Source of the DNA: Bradyrhizobium sp. C9
GTDB taxonomy: Bacteria; Pseudomonadota; Alphaproteobacteria; Rhizobiales; Xanthobacteraceae
Assembly: GCF_002532045.1 (NCBI RefSeq)
Contig: NZ_NWTG01000006.1
Location: forward strand, 248,001-312,000
Direction of reading: 5' to 3'
Length of the DNA: 64,000 nt
Positions 52,945 through 60,789 of this stretch are shown piece by piece. Both the position numbers and the translations under genes were made by a program. A model generated the notes under the pieces. That model had not been told where the DNA came from and did no database searches. It saw only the letters and a program-made list of their open reading frames with translations. Position 1 is the first letter of the stretch. Every line of letters starts with the position of its first letter.

Positions 52945-53841
52945 ATGCTGCCAACAGACCCCGCCATCATCGAAGACCGCAAGGCGCGTGCGCGCAGCTG
53001 GTTCGAGGCGCTGCGCAACGACATCTGCGCGGCCTTCGAGAAGCTCGAGGACGACGCCCCCGCAGCGCTCTATCCCGGCAATGCCGGCCGGTTCGTGCGT
53101 ACCCCCTGGGATCGCACCGACCATACCGGCAAGCCCGGCGGCGGTGGCGTGATGTCGATCATGAAGGGCCGGCTGTTCGAGAAGGTCGGCGTGCACTGCT
53201 CGACCGTGCATGGCGAGTTCGCCCCCGAGTTCCGCGCGCAGATTCCGGGCGCCGCCGACGATCCACGCTTTTGGGCCTCCGGCATTTCGCTGATCGCGCA
53301 TCTGCGCAATCCGAACGTGCCCGCCGTGCACATGAACACCCGCTTCGTCGTCACCACCAAGGCCTGGTTCGGCGGCGGCGCCGATTTGACGCCGGTGCTG
53401 AACCGGCGGCGCACCCAGGAAGACCCCGATACGGTCGCCTTCCACTCCGCAATGAAAGAGGCCTGCACCGGGCCGAACGGCGTCGCCGACTACGACAAGT
53501 ACAAGAAATGGTGCGACGACTATTTCTATCTGCCACACCGCAAGGAAGCCCGCGGCGTCGGCGGCATCTTCTATGACTGGCACGACAGCGGCGACTGGGA
53601 GGCCGATCTCGCCTTCACCCAGGACGTCGGGCGCAGCTTCCTGAAGATCTATCCCGACCTCGTGCGGCGCAATTTCGAGAGCGACTGGAGCGCGGAGGAT
53701 CGCGATGAGCAATTGATCCGTCGCGGGCGCTATGTCGAGTTCAACCTGCTCTATGATCGCGGCACCATCTTCGGCCTGAAGACCGGCGGCAATGTCGATT
53801 CGATCCTGTCGTCGCTGCCGCCGGAGGTGAAATGGCCGTGA
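52945..53841 (+). CDS. hemF: oxygen-dependent coproporphyrinogen III oxidase
   Basis: HemF converts coproporphyrinogen III to protoporphyrinogen IX with oxygen. The 298-residue protein shows [20 protein letters not shown], the signature [37 protein letters not shown], and the C-terminal [23 protein letters not shown]. The start ATG 52945 lies two bases after the queD stop, with AAGG seven bases before. Its last 10 bases overlap the HAD gene. Heme made here feeds the cytochromes of the nearby fbc operon, though no regulatory site is visible. Confidence 0.96.
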   Translation: MLPTDPAIIEDRKARARSWFEALRNDICAAFEKLEDDAPAALYPGNAGRFVRTPWDRTDHTGKPGGGGVMSIMKGRLFEKVGVHCSTVHGEFAPEFRAQIPGAADDPRFWASGISLIAHLRNPNVPAVHMNTRFVVTTKAWFGGGADLTPVLNRRRTQEDPDTVAFHSAMKEACTGPNGVADYDKYKKWCDDYFYLPHRKEARGVGGIFYDWHDSGDWEADLAFTQDVGRSFLKIYPDLVRRNFESDWSAEDRDEQLIRRGRYVEFNLLYDRGTIFGLKTGGNVDSILSSLPPEVKWP

Positions 53842-54572
53842 CCAAGCTGCCGCGCGCGATGCTGATCGACATGGATGACACCATCCTGTCGGCCTATGGA
53901 CGTCCCGAGATCGCCTGGAACACGATCACCACCGAGTTCGCCGCGGAGCTCGCGCCCCTGCCCCCGGAGATGGTCGCGACCGCGCTGTTGGCCTATGCAC
54001 GGCAATTCTGGTCGACCGCCGAGCCGATCTGGCGGATCAAGCTCGGCGAGGCGCGCCGGCTGACCGTGAAGGGCGGCTTCGCTCAGCTTGCGGCGGCCGG
54101 CCACCGTGCACTGCCGGACGATCTCGCGGACCGCATCGCCGATCGCTTCACCGCCTATCGCGAGGAGGAGATGTTCATCTTCCCCGGCGCGCATGAAGCG
54201 ATCGATACGTTCAAGGCGCTCGGCATCAAGCTCGCGCTGGTCACCAACGGCGCCGCCGACATGCAGCGCGCCAAGGTCGAGCGCTTCGCGCTCGGCCATC
54301 GCTTCGATCACATCCAGATCGAGGGCGAGCACGGCTTCGGCAAGCCGGAGGAGCGCGCTTACCTGCACGCGATGCAGGCACTCGGCGTCACCGCACCGGA
54401 TACCTGGATGATCGGCGACAATTTGGAGTGGGAAGTCGTGGCGCCGCAGCGCCTTGGCATCTACGCGATCTGGATGGACGTGCACGGCGTCGGGCTGCCG
54501 CCGGGATCGACGATCAAGCCCGACCGCATCATCCGCTCGCTGACCGAACTGGTTCCGGTCGCGCGGAAATAA
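53832..54572 (+). CDS. HAD-superfamily hydrolase
   Basis: A 246-residue HAD phosphatase-like protein. Motif I is LIDMDDTIL with nucleophile D13 and acid D15; motif II is ALVTNGAAD; the motif III lysine is likely in [16 protein letters not shown]; and motif IV is [12 protein letters not shown]. It fits the YjjG/YfnB-like group of nucleotide or sugar phosphatases, but the substrate is unknown. It overlaps hemF by 10 bp and is translationally coupled to it. Confidence 0.9.
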   Translation: MAVTKLPRAMLIDMDDTILSAYGRPEIAWNTITTEFAAELAPLPPEMVATALLAYARQFWSTAEPIWRIKLGEARRLTVKGGFAQLAAAGHRALPDDLADRIADRFTAYREEEMFIFPGAHEAIDTFKALGIKLALVTNGAADMQRAKVERFALGHRFDHIQIEGEHGFGKPEERAYLHAMQALGVTAPDTWMIGDNLEWEVVAPQRLGIYAIWMDVHGVGLPPGSTIKPDRIIRSLTELVPVARK

Positions 54573-54682
54573 CGCAGCTTCTGTATTCACAGCAAATCCA
54601 TCGCGCCAGGCGCCGGCCGTGATCGCACTGTCATCACCGGTCGCTAGCTTGCCATCCGCGTCATCCAGCGCGGAGGGAAATC

Positions 54683-54949
54683 ATGGAACTGAAACCAGGC
54701 GATGTCGTCATGCTGAAATCCGGCGGCCATCCGATCACGGTGGTGGAAGTCGACGAGGACAAGGTCGAGTGCCTGTGGATGGGCACGGACGGCGACCTGT
54801 TCCGCGAAACCCTGCCGCTCGTCGCACTCGAGTCGACCGAAATCGATCCGGAAGATGACGAGCAGGACGACGACGAAGAAGAGGATGACGACGAAGAAGA
54901 GGACGACGACGAGGACGGCGACCGCAAGAAGAAGCGTAAAGCTGCTTGA
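54683..54949 (+). CDS. DUF2158/YodC-like protein with long acidic tail
   Basis: An 88-residue protein. Residues 1-47 form the DUF2158 core (LKPGDVVMLKSGGHPITVVEVDEDKVECLWMG), a small SH3-like barrel. The rest is a run of Asp and Glu from about residue 55 (DDEQDDDEEEDDDEEEDDD) ending in a basic patch KKKRKAA. The tail contains a repeated unit close to DDDEEE. Its function is unknown; an acidic tail may mimic nucleic acid. It lies 110 bp after the HAD gene. Confidence 0.8.
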   Translation: MELKPGDVVMLKSGGHPITVVEVDEDKVECLWMGTDGDLFRETLPLVALESTEIDPEDDEQDDDEEEDDDEEEDDDEDGDRKKKRKAA

Positions 54950-54974
54950 CAGGGCTGCATGAGATTCAGGCGAT

Positions 54975-54998
54975 GCTGCCCGGCGCTCCGCCGGCAGC
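54975..54998. terminator. GC hairpin between convergent genes
   Basis: GCTGCC-C-GGCG and CGCC-GGCAGC pair around CTC with one bulged C. It lies 26 bp past the DUF2158 stop and 18 bp before the convergent TSUP stop. No T tract follows on either strand, so intrinsic termination is uncertain. Confidence 0.4.
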
Positions 54999-55015
54999 GT
55001 CGCCGCCGCTTCCCG

Positions 55016-55780
55016 TCACAACGCCCGCAGCGCGCTCGAGATCATCACCACGCCGCCGGTGACCACGGCGGCATCGAGGATCGCGGTGTGGATATGCACC
55101 GGCATCCGCTCGACAAAGGCCCTGGCCAGGAACGCGCCGGGAATGGCGACCAGGCCGATCAGAAGCGCAAGCGCCAGCACCTGCACGGTGATGACACCGG
55201 TCAAACCGAACACCGAAATCTTGACCGCGGCGCTTGTGAGCGAGATCACCGCATCGGTTGCGATCACAGCGGCGCCCTCGAGGCCCGCCGCCATCAACAG
55301 CGACAGCAGGATGACGCCGGAGCCCGCGGTGCCGCCGACCACGACGCCATAGCCGACGGCGCCGGCCGCAAGGCCCCGCTCACCGATCCTGACGCTGTGC
55401 TTGCGCAGCAGCCGCCTGAGCGGGACGCTGGTGATCAGCATGCTGCCGATCACCAGCGAGGCGCCGGAGCTCGTCAGCCGCGTATAGCCGTAAGCGCCGA
55501 GCGCTGTGGAGAGCAATGCTGCAGCGATCACGATGATCGCCTTGCGGCGGTCGGCAAATCTGACAAAGGCGACGAAGCGGCTGGTGTTGGTGAAGATCGA
55601 CGAGATCGCAATGATCGGCACGACCGGCTCGGCGCCGACCATCGGCACCAGCACCAGCGGCATCAAGGCGCCGGTGCCGTAGCCGGCGAGCCCTCCGATC
55701 ACGGAAGCAAACAGCGCAACCGCTGCGACGAGCAGAATTTGAACGAGCGAGATGTCTGCGAAGCCGGAGAGGAAATTCAA
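55016..55780 (-). CDS. TSUP-family transporter (TauE/SafE-like)
   Basis: A 254-residue membrane protein with about eight hydrophobic segments and the repeated TSUP motif (GGLAGYGTGALMPLVLVPM in the first half, GYGVVVGGTAGSGVILLSLLMAAG in the second). The family exports or imports sulfur- or carbon-containing anions such as sulfite or taurine products; the substrate is not predictable. Its start overlaps the CCA transferase stop by 4 bp, placing it last in a five-gene minus-strand set. Confidence 0.87.
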   Translation of the reverse strand: MNFLSGFADISLVQILLVAAVALFASVIGGLAGYGTGALMPLVLVPMVGAEPVVPIIAISSIFTNTSRFVAFVRFADRRKAIIVIAAALLSTALGAYGYTRLTSSGASLVIGSMLITSVPLRRLLRKHSVRIGERGLAAGAVGYGVVVGGTAGSGVILLSLLMAAGLEGAAVIATDAVISLTSAAVKISVFGLTGVITVQVLALALLIGLVAIPGAFLARAFVERMPVHIHTAILDAAVVTGGVVMISSALRAL

Positions 55781-57033
55781 AGCCGATGATCGCGGGTGAA
55801 GCGGGAAACGGTCTGGTCGGCGATGCCCGACAACACCTGCGGATCAAGCGGGAAATCCGCGGCTAGCCAAGCATCCTCGGCCAAGGTCAGTACATGCCCG
55901 AGCGCTGGTCCTTCGGCAATCCCGCGCGCAATGAAATCAGACGCCCTCAAGGGAAAGTGAGGGGCGCGCCAGCGTTGCGGCAGCGTGGCGAGCGCGCGCC
56001 ACTGCTCGACATCGCGCCCCGCGCCGGTTCGCGCCCATGCGAGCAGCAGCCGGTCGCGATAGGGCTCCTCGTCGAGCCGGTAGAGCCTGCGCTTGGCACG
56101 CGCCTCGTCCATGCCGGGCAGGCGCCACCAGCGATGCCCCATCGAATCGAGCGCCTTGGCTTCGGCATTGGAGAGCCGTAGCCGGCTCGCGATGCGCCGC
56201 GCGTCCTCGGTCACGGCGACGGTCAGCGCGGCGAGCCGGCGCGTCGGGCTCGGCGCGAGGCCCATCAGCCTTTCGATCTCGATCATCGCCGCGAACGGCC
56301 CGGTATAAGCGACGCCGCCAAACAACGGCAGCAACAGCCCGCCATCGCCCATCGCGGTCACCGCGCCGGCAGCGCCGTTCGCAACCACGAGCTTGAGCAT
56401 CTCCATGCGGATGCGCTCGGCCGAGAGGCCCGTAAGTCCGGCGCGCCCACTGATGCAGGCGAGATAGCCGGCGCGATCGACCTCGCCTGCGCCATAGGCG
56501 GCGTGGAAACGGAAGAAGCGCAGGATGCGCAGATAATCCTCGGCAATCCGCTGCGCAGGATCGCCGATGAAGCGCACCCGCCTCGCTTCGATATCGGCGA
56601 GACCGCCGACGTGATCATGCACGACGCCGGAGGCGTCGACCGACAGGCCGTTGATGGTGAAGTCGCGCCGCTCGGCGTCGCGCACCCAGTCGCGCCCGAA
56701 CGCCACCTTGGCCTTGCGGCCATAGGTCTCGGCGTCCTCGCGCAGCGTCGTCACCTCGAAGGGCTGACCGTCGACGACCAGGGTCACCGTGCCGTGCTCG
56801 ATGCCGGTCGGCACGCTCTTGATGGTCGCCCGCTTGGCGCGGCGGATCACCTCCTCCGGCAATGCCGTGGTAGCGATGTCGATGTCGGCGAGCGGAATTT
56901 GCATCAGCGCGTTGCGCACGGCACCGCCGATCACCCGCGCCTCTTCGCCGCCGGCATTGAGCAGGCCGAGCACGCGCGCCGCGGGCCCCGAAGCGAGCCA
57001 TGGCGCGTCGGACAACAGGCGCACCTCGCTCAT
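55777..57033 (-). CDS. cca: CCA tRNA nucleotidyltransferase
   Basis: This 418-residue class II nucleotidyltransferase adds or repairs the CCA end of tRNA, or adds poly(A) as a related enzyme. The head domain has RVIGGAVRNALMQIPLADIDIATTA with the metal-binding DxD, then RRDFTINGLSVDASG and DPAQRIAEDYLRILRFFRFHAAYG. The C-terminal half is helical. Overlaps of 4 bp with the gene before and after show tight coupling. A poly(A) polymerase label would be equally consistent with the sequence. Confidence 0.9.
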   Translation of the reverse strand: MSEVRLLSDAPWLASGPAARVLGLLNAGGEEARVIGGAVRNALMQIPLADIDIATTALPEEVIRRAKRATIKSVPTGIEHGTVTLVVDGQPFEVTTLREDAETYGRKAKVAFGRDWVRDAERRDFTINGLSVDASGVVHDHVGGLADIEARRVRFIGDPAQRIAEDYLRILRFFRFHAAYGAGEVDRAGYLACISGRAGLTGLSAERIRMEMLKLVVANGAAGAVTAMGDGGLLLPLFGGVAYTGPFAAMIEIERLMGLAPSPTRRLAALTVAVTEDARRIASRLRLSNAEAKALDSMGHRWWRLPGMDEARAKRRLYRLDEEPYRDRLLLAWARTGAGRDVEQWRALATLPQRWRAPHFPLRASDFIARGIAEGPALGHVLTLAEDAWLAADFPLDPQVLSGIADQTVSRFTRDHRL

Positions 57034-57293
57034 TTCTCAGCTCCCGGCACCAGCCTGCCGTTCTCGATATGAGCGGGAACGTAGGTCGAGTTCGGCGGCG
57101 CGCCGGTCAGTTCGGCGAGCAGCACGAAGCTCACGATGACCAGCACCAGCGCCGCCAGCGTCAGCTTCGCGATCATGTCGAGCGGCCATGATGCCGGTAG
57201 CGTCACGCCGGACCGTGTCGCGAAGAGGAAGATGGCATAGACCGCGAAAGGGACCAGAAAGATGCCGATCTCGGTCAACACCGTGCGGATCAT
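57030..57293 (-). CDS. small membrane protein (DUF6111-like)
   Basis: An 87-residue protein with two hydrophobic segments (EIGIFLVPFAVYAIFLFA and LTLAALVLVIVSFVLLAEL) and a short tail containing STYVPAHIENGRLVPG. That tail pattern is common in the small alphaproteobacterial DUF6111 family found between a NUDIX gene and cca. It overlaps both neighbours by 4 bp. The function is unknown. Confidence 0.75.
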   Translation of the reverse strand: MIRTVLTEIGIFLVPFAVYAIFLFATRSGVTLPASWPLDMIAKLTLAALVLVIVSFVLLAELTGAPPNSTYVPAHIENGRLVPGAEK

Positions 57294-57961
57294 GACAGGT
57301 AGATCCGCTCATACAGCACCCGCAGGATGCCGGCGGTCGCGCCCCAGATGTAGCGCTCAGCGAACGGCATCGCGTAGTAGGACCGGTCCATGCCGCGGAA
57401 TTCCTTGGTGTGGATCTGATGATTCTCGGGGTTCATCAGGAAAGCGAGCGGCACCTCGAACGCATCGACGACCTCGGCCTCGTTGATCTCCAAGGTAAAT
57501 CCCGGCTTCACCTTGGCGACCGTCGGCAGGATGCGGAAGCCGAACGCGGTACCATAGAGGTCGAGATAGCCGACAGGGTCGATGAATTCCCGCTTCAGCC
57601 CGACTTCTTCACAGGCTTCGCGCAGCGCCGCATCGAGCGGCGAGGCATCGGTGGCGTCGATCTTGCCGCCGGGAAACGAGATCTGGCCGGCATGGCTCGA
57701 CAGATTGGGCGAGCGCTGCGTCAACAGCACGGTCGGCTCGGGATGATCAACCACCGGGATCAGCACCGCGGCCGGCCGCACCGGCTGCTCCTGGGCTACG
57801 ATCTCGAGCATGCGATCGTTGCCGGAATCTCCGGTGCGCGGAATGATATGCGGATCGACCAGGCCCGGCGGCACTTCGAAATCGAGCCGCGTGCGGGCTC
57901 GCGCGAAGAATTCCGTCGAGCTGATCGTCGCCGGTTTCACCTTCAGCAACGGCTCGTTCAA
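57290..57961 (-). CDS. NUDIX hydrolase, CoA pyrophosphatase-like
   Basis: A 223-residue NUDIX enzyme of the NudL/CoA pyrophosphatase group. The group signature VLLTQRSPNLSSHAGQISFP runs into the Nudix box GGKIDATDASPLDAALREACEEVGL, with the essential REACEE. Such enzymes split CoA and its derivatives into phosphopantetheine and 3',5'-ADP. The N-terminal 60 residues are extra relative to E. coli NudL. It overlaps its neighbours on both sides by 4 bp. Confidence 0.9.
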   Translation of the reverse strand: MNEPLLKVKPATISSTEFFARARTRLDFEVPPGLVDPHIIPRTGDSGNDRMLEIVAQEQPVRPAAVLIPVVDHPEPTVLLTQRSPNLSSHAGQISFPGGKIDATDASPLDAALREACEEVGLKREFIDPVGYLDLYGTAFGFRILPTVAKVKPGFTLEINEAEVVDAFEVPLAFLMNPENHQIHTKEFRGMDRSYYAMPFAERYIWGATAGILRVLYERIYLS

Positions 57962-58614
57962 AGTGCGCCCCTCACCTGGCTGGCATCGGCCATCGCGAAA
58001 AACTCGCCGCCGGACTCGATGCCGAACATCTCCTGACCATCGACCATCCGCTCCTCGCCCATGTCAACCAGATCGTAGTAGAGCGCGCGGGTGACCTTGG
58101 CCCACAGGTCGGCGCGGACGTGCAGATAGGGCGTCAATCCGCCATCCTCGGCGGCCTCGAATCTGAGGCCGTGGCCCTTCTCGCAATCGACCCAATCATC
58201 GACATTGGTGCGGAACCGGAGCAAACGGCCGCGCGCGTCTTCCTCCGTCTGCATTTCCACGGCAAGGAACGGCGCGTCGTCGACGCGGATGCCGACCTTC
58301 TCCACCGGTGTCACGAGAAAGTGCTTGCCGTCCTCGCGCTTCAGGATCGTGGAGAACAGCCGCACCAGCGCGGGGCGGCCGATAGGCGTTCCCATGTAGA
58401 ACCAGGTGCCGTCGGGCGCGATTCGCATGTCGAGATCGCCGCAGAACGGCGGATTCCAGAGATGAACCGGCGGCAGGCCCTTGCGTCCGGCCGGCCCCGA
58501 TGTCGCAGCTTGATTTGCCGCGGTGGTCAGCCCTTCGAGGCCCTTGCCTCCGAGCGCCTTCGCTCCGAGCCCCGTAGTTTCACTGCCGGAATCGCTCTGC
58601 CCTTGCTTCGCCAT
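57958..58614 (-). CDS. DUF1285 family protein
   Basis: A 218-residue protein. After a low-complexity N terminus (SDSGSETTGLGAKALGGKG), the DUF1285 core begins PPVHLWNPPFCGDLDMRIAPDGTWFYMGTPIGRPALVRLFSTIL and continues to YLHVRADLWAKVTRALYYDLVD. The family has no established activity and is a common partner of the downstream NUDIX gene in alphaproteobacteria. It heads a five-gene set in which each gene overlaps the next by 4 bp. ATG 58614 has AGGG seven bases upstream; a TTG seven codons earlier is less likely. Confidence 0.85.
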   Translation of the reverse strand: MAKQGQSDSGSETTGLGAKALGGKGLEGLTTAANQAATSGPAGRKGLPPVHLWNPPFCGDLDMRIAPDGTWFYMGTPIGRPALVRLFSTILKREDGKHFLVTPVEKVGIRVDDAPFLAVEMQTEEDARGRLLRFRTNVDDWVDCEKGHGLRFEAAEDGGLTPYLHVRADLWAKVTRALYYDLVDMGEERMVDGQEMFGIESGGEFFAMADASQVRGAL

Positions 58615-58843
58615 TGTTTGCCCTGAAGTTTCCAACCCTCAATCTGGCACATTTGGTGCACGTATCCTGAGATGTGGTCGGGATGTCATTCTCGCCACAT
58701 CGTGATGCCGTTCATACCCTGAAATACCGATAAGGTGGGGATAGTTTAATTCAACGAATACATGGCCTTCGCATAGGTTTAGCATGCGGCCCATGTGGTG
58801 ACGACGCGAGAATCGAGCGCATCGTCAAGAAGGAGCGGATCGA

Positions 58844-59848
58844 ATGGCCGGTGCAGACAGTGTCGAGAAACTGGAAGATGTGATCGTCCGCTCGGCCGAA
58901 CAGGTCGCGGGCCAGATCAAGGCCGCCAAGGAAGCGGTCGCCACCGTCATTTTCGGCCAGGACCAGGTGATCGAAAACACCCTGGTGACGATCCTGTCCG
59001 GCGGCCACGCGCTGCTGATCGGCGTGCCCGGCCTCGCCAAAACCAAGCTTGTCGAGACGCTCGGCGTCACGCTCGGCCTCGACGCCAAGCGCATCCAGTT
59101 CACGCCCGATCTGATGCCATCGGATATTCTCGGCGCCGAAGTGCTCGACGAGAATTCGGCCGGCAAGCGTTCGTTCCGCTTCATCTCGGGTCCGGTGTTC
59201 GCGCAGCTCCTGATGGCCGACGAGATCAACCGCGCCAGTCCGCGCACGCAGTCGGCGCTGCTGCAAGCCATGCAGGAGCAGCACATCACCATTGCCGGCG
59301 CGCGGCACGATTTGCCGAAGCCGTTCCACGTGCTCGCGACGCAGAACCCGCTCGAGCAGGAAGGCACCTACCCGCTGCCCGAGGCGCAGCTCGACCGCTT
59401 CCTGATGGAAATCGACGTCGACTATCCCGATCGCGACGCCGAGCGGCGCATCCTGTTCGAAACCACCGGTGCCGACGAGACGCTCGCCAAGGCGTCGATG
59501 GACGCCGAGACGCTGATCACGGCGCAACGCCTGGTGCGCCGCCTGCCGGTCGGCGATTCCGTGGTCGAGGCGATCCTGACGCTGGTGCGCGCCGCGCGCC
59601 CCGGCACCGAGGGCGGCGAAGCCGGCAAGCTGATCGCATGGGGACCCGGTCCCCGCGCCAGCCAGGCCCTGATGCTGGCGGTGCGCGCCCGCGCGCTGCT
59701 TGACGGCAGGCTCGCGCCGTCGATCGACGACGTGCTCGATCTCGCCGAGCCCGTGCTCAAGCATCGCATGGCGCTCACCTTCTCGGCGCGCGCCGAGGGC
59801 CGCACCATTCCTGACGTGATCAAGCAGTTGAAGACGCGGATCGGTTGA
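58844..59848 (+). CDS. MoxR-family AAA+ ATPase
   Basis: A 334-residue MoxR ATPase, longer than the one at 3358 and of a different subgroup. The Walker A region is GGHALLIGVPGLAKTKLVETL (GVPGLAKT, with Ala-Lys-Thr as in this group), Walker B is LLMADEINRA, and ATQNPLEQEGTYPLPEAQLDRF is the sensor and arginine finger region. AAGGAG seven bases upstream supports ATG 58844. It heads an operon with a DUF58 gene, a BatA/DUF4159-like gene and a further membrane protein, the layout of bacterial aerotolerance-type clusters, whose substrates are largely unknown. Confidence 0.93.
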   Translation: MAGADSVEKLEDVIVRSAEQVAGQIKAAKEAVATVIFGQDQVIENTLVTILSGGHALLIGVPGLAKTKLVETLGVTLGLDAKRIQFTPDLMPSDILGAEVLDENSAGKRSFRFISGPVFAQLLMADEINRASPRTQSALLQAMQEQHITIAGARHDLPKPFHVLATQNPLEQEGTYPLPEAQLDRFLMEIDVDYPDRDAERRILFETTGADETLAKASMDAETLITAQRLVRRLPVGDSVVEAILTLVRAARPGTEGGEAGKLIAWGPGPRASQALMLAVRARALLDGRLAPSIDDVLDLAEPVLKHRMALTFSARAEGRTIPDVIKQLKTRIG

Positions 59849-60789
59849 TGGCGGCAGACAACAGGCACCAGAACGAGGAGATCCTGGCGGTTCGACGTGC
59901 CGATGGCGAAAGCCGAACGCTCGCCGCATCGCTGCCGCGTCTTGTGCTTGAGGCCCGCCGTGTCGCCGCCAACGTCATCCATGGCCTGCACGGCCGCCGC
60001 CGCGCCGGCTCGGGCGAGAATTTCTGGCAATACCGCCGCTTCGTGTCCGGCGAGCCGTCGCAGCGCGTCGACTGGCGCCGCTCGGCGCGCGATGACCATC
60101 TCTATGTCCGCGAACAGGAGTGGGAGGCCGCGCACACCGTTTGGATCTGGCCCGACCGCTCGCCCTCGATGGCCTTTGCCTCGCGCGAGGCGCGCGACAG
60201 CAAGCTGGAGCGCGGACTGATCGTCGCCTTCGCGCTTGCCGAGCTGCTCGTTGCGGGCGGAGAACGCGTCGGCATTCCCGGCCTGCTGAACCCGACAGCA
60301 AGCCTCAACGTGATCGACAAGATGGCGGAAGCGATGTTGCACGACGAGACGACGCGCGCGAGCCTGCCGCCGTCCTTCGTGCCGTCGTCGCTGGCCGAAG
60401 TCGTCGTGCTGTCGGATTTCTGGTCGCCGATCGCAGAGATCACGACCATGCTGGCCGGGCTCGCCTCGTCGGGCGCGCACGGCACCATGATCCAGGTCGT
60501 CGATCCCGCCGAAGAGACCTTCCCTTATTCAGGCCGCGTCGAATTCGTCGAGCCGGAGGCCGGCAGCGTCATCACTGCAGGCCGCGCCGAGAGCTGGGCG
60601 AGCGACTATGTCGCGCGCGTCGCGCTGCATCGCGACCAGATCCGTGCCGAGACCAACCGGCTCGACTGGCTGTTCTCGCCCCATACCACCAGCCGCTCCG
60701 CGGCCGAACTGCTGCTGTTCCTGCACGCCGGCATGATGGTGAGCAAGGGCGGCGGCCGGTCAACCGTCAAGGCGGGACGCAGCGCATGA
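59848..60789 (+). CDS. DUF58 domain protein
   Basis: A 313-residue DUF58 protein. The signature is VSGEPSQRVDWRRSARDDHLYVREQEWE followed by a VWA-like fold with VWIWPDRSPSMAF, where DRSPS takes the place of the MIDAS D-x-S-x-S. It should act with the MoxR ATPase. Its ATG overlaps the MoxR stop in TGATG, and the next gene starts in its own stop (ATGA), so all three are translationally coupled. Confidence 0.92.
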   Translation: MAADNRHQNEEILAVRRADGESRTLAASLPRLVLEARRVAANVIHGLHGRRRAGSGENFWQYRRFVSGEPSQRVDWRRSARDDHLYVREQEWEAAHTVWIWPDRSPSMAFASREARDSKLERGLIVAFALAELLVAGGERVGIPGLLNPTASLNVIDKMAEAMLHDETTRASLPPSFVPSSLAEVVVLSDFWSPIAEITTMLAGLASSGAHGTMIQVVDPAEETFPYSGRVEFVEPEAGSVITAGRAESWASDYVARVALHRDQIRAETNRLDWLFSPHTTSRSAAELLLFLHAGMMVSKGGGRSTVKAGRSA

